The position numbers were made by a program, and so were the translations under genes. Shown here one piece after another: positions 59,601 through 64,000 of a stretch of 64,000 nucleotides of DNA (positions are counted from its first letter, which is position 1; each line of letters opens with the position of its first letter). The stretch comes from Trachythela sp. YZ-2020 (lineage: Eukaryota; Cnidaria; Anthozoa; Malacalcyonacea; Clavulariidae). The notes under the pieces are model-generated. The model ran no database searches, was not told where the DNA came from, and was given only the letters and a program-made list of their open reading frames with translations. Where the stretch lies: NCBI GenBank assembly GCA_016169945.1, contig JADLSH010000113.1, forward strand, positions 1,116,001-1,180,000, given 5' to 3'.

Positions 59601-62600
59601 GTGCATCTACTGTGCACTAATTCTGTATTACAAAATACAAATTTGGAGATGCTGAATCACATCTGCATGTGAAATTAGCCTGATTCCATATGATATTTGG
59701 AGATTGTATATTACTTCCTAGAACTCTTCATTTTTAGCGCACATCTTGAATTTGGAGTTAGCCCCTTAGATTATGTAGATAACGTCGCTCCATTGCTCGT
59801 ATCTTTTGCACCCATGCATGCTGCAAAAACGGTGTACAAGCTGGGTTAGCACAGTAATACATAGGTATCAGCTTCTACTGCGATTAGGATAAAAACTTGT
59901 TCTCTTCATGACACGCATTTCAGATATATCCAGCAAGAGTTAAATAGTAAGATTGTGTGTTCCTGTATATCATGTGTCCGTATTCATCTATTCCAATTAA
60001 ATATTGAGAAATTTTATTTAGGGTGATTCAATGGATTCCGAAGCAGAAGAAACTCAAAAAAAGTAAGTTTAAGGGACAACACGTTCGAAATGAGATTTCA
60101 GATCAAATGCACAGCAAATGTTGACGAATGTTGAGATTATTAAATGTGCTTATATGTTGTTTTACTACAGGAGCAATTGGCTGGCGGAATTGAAAAGACC
60201 AAATCTAAACTACAAAGCTTTCTTTACTGATAATGTTGGACAGGAGGAAGGTCGGTGCATGACACTTTTTTTACCAGTAAAATGAAACTGTATATAGATG
60301 TTTGTAGACATTGCTGGATATGATTTTGAAAATTTCTCTTTAACTTTTTTTTTCAAGGTTTTCTTATTTGGCATATTGAGAATTTTGTCCCAGTTCAACT
60401 TGAAGAAGGTACAAATTATCAGTGTTAAGACTCGTTCGCGCGATTTGATTTGTCCATCAATTCAGTAACACACATGATTTGTGAAGATATTAAGAGCGAA
60501 CCTGAAGGCGAGTGGCTCTGCAAAGAATGTAAACCACCAAATCCGCTAGCGGATATGGACCGAAGAGTCCAATTCCGCGGGGAGAGGGGCCCAAATCCGC
60601 TGTGACACCTGTTCAGACGATCCAATATTACCGGTGTTTAACCCACTATATCAGTCCCTAGCGGCGGTGATCTGTTTAGGTCTGGGAATAGTCGACTTCT
60701 TTTAATCTTGTCCGATGGAAATAGAGCATGTTCTATTTTGATCCGTTTTTCAGACTGGTGGATTCGACTATCGGAAGATCATTTTAATGGTGTTTACACT
60801 TTCCGATTTCTCGAATCCGATACAATCAGATATTGTAAACGAGCCTTTAACCTTCCTGCAATTTTACCGAATTTATATATAACGTATATTTCAATTTCAG
60901 AATTCTATGGAAAATTCTACACGGGCGATTGCTACATTATTCTCAAGGTGATTACTGTTAACTTATGTTTCAAGCGTGAATGTGCATAACGATTTTATTC
61001 TACGGTCGTAACAACTCTAGTTAATTATATACAGAACCTCCCCGGAGATATGATTGTCAGATAATTGGTATTAACAGTTTGAACCCCGTAATTCTTATAT
61101 TTTGCGTTCTATTGCAGACGGAATATGATGACACTGACCAGTTAATGTGGGATATTTATTTCTGGATTGGAGGTGACGCTGCTGTAAGTTCTTCACTTAT
61201 CCTTGGAATTTCAAATAATGTACTTCTTAAGGTTATGTTACACGGAGCCATGGCCCATGTTATGTAGAAATGTACGCACAGAAAAACAGTGAACATGGCC
61301 CGCGTTTCACTTCACCGATATTATCATTCTCATTCATGTCTTTGTTGGCTTCTGGGCATGTTTAGAAAGAAAAATAGCGGCAAAGTAAAACGAGATTCAT
61401 GCTCACAATTTCTCTGCGAATATTTTTTTATCTAACATCGCTCTGTGTCCGAAATTGTCTTACAAGTTCCAGCAAAAATTGCCAGGTGTAACGTGGACTT
61501 TAAGTGAAACTTATCCTTCATCTCCTTACGTATAGTTGGACAGCAAGGCTTGTGCTGCAATTCATTCAGTTAACTTGAGGAACTTCCTTGGATCTGAAAA
61601 CAGAATTTTGGTAAGTCTTTTTTTGATAAAACTTGGAGCCATTGGGAATTGGTATAACAACATGCAGTTTAGCTAATTGAACCTCGTCTATTTTGCTTCT
61701 TACTCAGATAACTGCACATGGGCGCACAAGTTCAGGGAGGCATGGGGCGACGCTACCTCCATAGTGTTTAGGGCTAACTCCAAATTCAAAATTTGCAGCT
61801 TAAAGGCATTAAGAATTCTGGAGTTACAGGCCAACTCTAAAAATCACGTGAAGGAAGCATATGAGGCAGTAGCTATCTAAACCTGGAGTTACTGGCTAAC
61901 TACTGTAGTTATCTAAGCTTGCAGTTACTGGCTTTGCTGGTATAGTCTAGCTCCATTCGAAGATTGGCTGCCTCCATAAAATATGATATATACAGGCATG
62001 TAACTGCAGGTTGACCACAATCTGCTGGACGACAGTGTTTAATAATGAAATCCACATTTCTCCTTGTTTTTTAGCGTGAGGAGCAAGGTGATGAATCGGA
62101 AGAATTTCTTGATCTGTTTGATGACAATTTGAGATACATTGAAGGTTTGGACATTTTGTTGTGGTTTCACAAGGGAGCGTATAACCTAATACTCAGTGAA
62201 TTATATGAGTAAGATGTCTTTTATAAATTACAATTATCTTCTAGGTGGCTCTGGAAGTGGTTTTTATTCGATCGAAGAAACCGTAAGTCGATGTGCATTA
62301 CTGTTTTAGCATAGAGCATGCAACGAGGAGTATTAATAGGACAGTCGATACAGTACATGCATACAGTCATTTTCACCTCTGTCACCTGCAGGATTCGCAA
62401 AATTTTAGAAAAAGTGATTGCCCTTGGGCAGGTCGCACTAAAAATGTGGTTGCCCAAAGCTATTTCTGGCTTGCCCACCTCAATTAAGTGAAAAATGAAC
62501 CACAACATTAACGTTATGTCGCCCATCAATTAAACCCTTTGATATCAACAATTTTTCTGTTCAATTTCAATACATTTGAAAAATCAACTTTTCACAAGGC

Positions 62601-64000
62601 TTTATAAAACGCATAGACGAAATGACAAGAGTTGTAAAAGTATGTTATAATCCTGGTCTTAGCCTAGAATTTCTTGTTTCCCGTCGGGACGTAAGTCAAG
62701 AGATTTTGGTTGCGATTTTTCGAGCCCTGGTGACCTGGCATTGATTCCTGAAATATGCAGTTGTCTAGTCGTTAAAGTTGCAAGTGAGGGGAGTGTGCTT
62801 CCAGCTTCACTCCTTCTATAGACTTTTAAGGATAACAATTTAGAACTGATAAAGCTTTTCCGTGTAAATACTGTAGAGTGAGTTTAGTTTACTGGTCTAA
62901 TTTAAGTGAGTGATATAAACGTTTTCTTCATTTATCGTTTAATAGGTTTATGTCACTCGATTATACAGATTAGCCGGGACAGGCATTGTACATCTTGAAC
63001 CAGTAAGTTCCATATTGCTTGTTCACTCTTCCTGTTTGAACCGTATTAATCAGTCATAAAGAAGTTGACCTGTATTGAACCAGAGTTGCCAAACATTTCA
63101 ACCTTCCTCCGTGTAGGAGTTTGGGTTTCCCAACCCTCAAAATATCAGGAAATTTCCCGACATGCAGGCTTTTGCCTGGGTAGGTTTGCCAGTTGACCAT
63201 TGCAGTACTGCTAGTCTGACTGAGTGCTGACTGTTGCTACTAATACTAGCCTGACTAGTCTAGTACTTACTGCTTTGCAATGTTTTATTCAGTGTTTCAC
63301 TTTCAACCTTCCTCAATGCCAATAAACCTTCCTCACGGGTGATACCCGCATACCCGCAGCTTTTGGCAACTCTGTGTGGAACCCATTACTTTATGTCTTC
63401 ATTATAGGTTCCTTTGACATACAAATCTTTGGATCCAAGATATTCTTTTCTATTAGACACTGGCGTGAAACTTTTTGTCTGGTCAGGACCAAAGGTACGT
63501 TTAAGGAACAGCATAAAGGGTAACTTTTCTATATTACTATCCCGAGGGTTAGCATCAAGGTAAGTAAGTAAGTGGGGGTGTGCTAATTATCCTTACTTTC
63601 AGCTGAGAGCTGAGCTGAATTACGAAGGACGCAGCTCGACTTGATCGAGTCGAAGGCTTATTAAAGGCGCCTCTGGCTGCCACCGTATGACTCATGTCTG
63701 ATCAGGGAGCACAGCTACGATGGAAGGGTTAGTTTGGGGCTTATTCAAACTCACCCTGCCAACATTCTTTCTGTGAGGAAATCGTACTGTAGTACACGGA
63801 GAAAACCCACGACTTTCGATAGAGCGTTGATTGACTCTTTTCACAAAGTGTCATGAGTCCGAAGCGAGAATCTAACCCGGAATTAACCAAGTAAATTGGA
63901 TATGTACTAAATTTCAGGCAAAGTTGACAGATCATACCAAAGGGAGGTTGTACAGTGAGAAAATTAACAAAAATGATCGTAAAAATCGCGCTGAGATTAC
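50699..64000 (+). CDS. FLII: Flightless-1 homologue (LRR + gelsolin repeats), partial at 3' end
   Basis: Exons: 50699-50758, 50850-50960, 51199-51273, 51871-51951, 52046-52072, 52718-52776, 52893-52914, 53013-53067, 53211-53257, 53883-53920, 54002-54053, 54576-54627, [one garbled], ~55416-55479, 55565-55623, 55748-55793, 57429-57484, 57600-57655, 58127-58211, 58554-58713, 58807-58832, 59269-59334, 59421-59483, 60022-60062, 60171-60250, 60358-60408, 60901-60947, 61118-61183, 61536-61610, 62075-62144, 62245-62282, 62946-63002, 63408-63494, 63918 onward. Apart from the garbled region all sites are GT-AG and phases agree. The start ILPFVRGVDFSQNDF, the LRR array (about residues 20-405), PNLEMPPKP, WHIENFVPV, FYTGDCYIILK and FWIGGDA match FLII. 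Gelsolin repeat 1 starts near residue 500 and repeat 2 is cut by the window edge; about 700 of some 1270 residues are present. FLII links actin remodelling to nuclear-receptor coactivation; that role is known from other animals. Confidence 0.93.
52177..52563. mobile_element. foldback element in FLII intron 5
   Basis: About 66-bp arms: 'gtgcggtgccagtgtggg' onward at the left, 'cccacactggcactgcacg' at the right. An additional internal palindrome around 'cttccagacgaa' is present. Non-coding. Confidence 0.85.
53380..53785. repeat. degenerate ~30-bp minisatellite in FLII intron 9
   Basis: About 13 units like 'aattaatgactaacgaggc', then 'aaaccccacct', with many substitutions and small indels. Confidence 0.9.
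54176..54466 (-). repeat. tRNA-derived SINE (family 3) in FLII intron
   Basis: Read on the minus strand it starts 'aagcacgggtggcagatgcg', continues 'gttagcgcgctgtctctta' and 'cctctgagtt', a tRNA-like head. The body contains a 'ggtttttctccgagta' block like the other SINEs. Confidence 0.75.
54710..55390. repeat. noisy ~350-bp tandem duplication over a missing FLII exon
   Basis: 54710-55064 and 55065-55388 are the same sequence with many one- to three-base insertions and deletions. The LRR exon expected here (DVDLS.NDLT..PE) is not intact. Broken traces occur at about 54920-54965 ('gatgttttttcttcttacaatgatt') and 55290-55315 ('gatctttcttaccttaccagag'). Confidence 0.75.
55860..56240. mobile_element. 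MITE in FLII intron (caggcctgtcagggcc termini)
   Basis: 'caggcctgtcagggcctttttt' mirrors 'aaaaaaggccctgaggcctg'. The core has 'actggggcaaac' repeats and G-runs. Confidence 0.8.
56281..56484. mobile_element. MULE-like MITE with perfect 9-bp target duplication
   Basis: Ends 'tagacttgctccaagtctgt' and its exact complement. 'aggtggaga' lies at 56272-56280 and 56485-56493. Inside, 'attggggagttataaagg' repeats are inverted. The rest of this intron, to 57428, shows nothing recognisable. Confidence 0.92.
57670..58080. repeat. degenerate TTAATTAGTTAA-type array in FLII intron
   Basis: Over 400 bp of 'attagttaattaatagtcaac'-like words built from TTAA, TAGT and TTGA. Confidence 0.85.
58227..58530 (-). 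repeat. tRNA-derived SINE (family 2), longest copy
   Basis: On the minus strand: the head 'gtcatagcggttagtgcagg', the B-box-like 'gggttcgattcctgc', the body 'ctgattataatttcacctc', then 'ccatttcctcctgtgg'. Partial copies lie at 7337, 11284, 28730 and 62670. Confidence 0.8.
58866..59094. repeat. MITE of the 'accatctgctgcacga' family in FLII intron
   Basis: 'actgcagatggtggtcaat' near the left mirrors 'ttgagcaccatctaatgca' near the right. Half-elements of the family occur near 17565, 34336, 50345 and 61995. Confidence 0.65.
60425..60602 (+). pseudogene. PHD-finger-like relic in an FLII intron
   Basis: A short plus frame reads THMICEDIKSEPEGEWLCKE followed by CKPP. This looks like the end of a PHD finger (EGEWxCxxC). 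It stops soon after, is not in FLII, and has no splice context. Probably a piece of a LINE or transposon ORF. Confidence 0.35.
61225..61475 (-). repeat. dispersed repeat, second copy of 10668-10905
   Basis: Reverse-complement match over most of its length ('cgtttcacttcaccgatatt', 'cgagattcatgctcacaatt'). Located in the FLII intron before the exon at 61536. Confidence 0.7.
62670..62870 (+). repeat. SINE family 2 fragment in FLII intron
   Basis: 'ttgattcctgaaatatgcagttgtct' and 'gtgcttccagcttcactc' match the family 2 body with substitutions. Confidence 0.55.
63081..63374. mobile_element. dispersed DNA element (cagagttgccaaa termini), fuller copy
   Basis: 'cagagttgccaaa' and 'tttggcaactctg' are exact inverted ends. 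The right two thirds are nearly identical to 25208-25422. In the FLII intron before 63408. Confidence 0.85.
63572..63890 (-). repeat. tRNA-derived SINE (family 1) in FLII intron
   Basis: Minus-strand copy matching 11323-11698 from its 3' end ('gtgctaattatccttacttt') to near its tRNA head ('agcgagaatct'). Confidence 0.85.

Overview
This is intron-bearing metazoan nuclear DNA, AT-rich and full of small mobile elements. No bacterial or viral gene organisation is present. The genes I recognise are all animal genes: a Flightless-1 homologue (FLII), a GPR157-like receptor, two FAM181-like genes, and a secreted protein joining a ShKT domain to a von Willebrand A domain. The ShKT plus VWA architecture, the tRNA-headed SINEs and the many foldback elements suggest a cnidarian, perhaps an anthozoan. 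That is an inference; no species-diagnostic gene is visible.

Layout. 1-8 kb: SINE pieces, a nested foldback element, a duplicated short ORF (one copy broken), hairpins, and a compound TTG/TCG/TTG microsatellite. 8.2-8.9 kb (minus): a single-exon FAM181-like gene with a degenerate satellite just upstream of its start. 9-15.7 kb: repeats only. 15.8-22.4 kb (minus): an eight-exon secreted ShKT-VWA gene with a TATA box; all exon phases agree and give 721 aa. 23.8-26.0 kb (plus): a three-exon GPR157-like GPCR, head to head with the VWA gene. 26-29.4 kb: no gene, one MITE with a perfect 9-bp target duplication. 29.4-46.6 kb: a segmental-duplication array. It starts with an intact FAM181-like gene (plus, TATA box and poly-A signal) facing a coiled-coil gene of unknown family (minus). 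This pair has been copied in pieces several times, giving three full-size coiled-coil paralogues, one extra N-terminal exon and three orphan copies of the FAM181-like 3' end. A broken non-LTR retrotransposon, a Harbinger transposase relic and several MITEs lie between. 46.6-50.7 kb: microsatellites, a hAT-like MITE and a LINE 3' relic. 50.7-64.0 kb (plus): the FLII homologue with about 34 short exons, running off the right edge in the second gelsolin repeat; nearly every intron over 300 bp carries a repeat.

The most unusual item is the coiled-coil family at 30.8-44.5 kb. Its C-terminal domain carries an invariant Cys motif and a GHCxVCDL...Y(D/N)PQ motif whose order and spacing resemble a papain-fold Cys-His-Asp/Asn site. 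I do not recognise it as a described family. The other notable point is FLII exon 13, which seems to lie, garbled, in a noisy roughly 350-bp tandem duplication that may be an assembly error.
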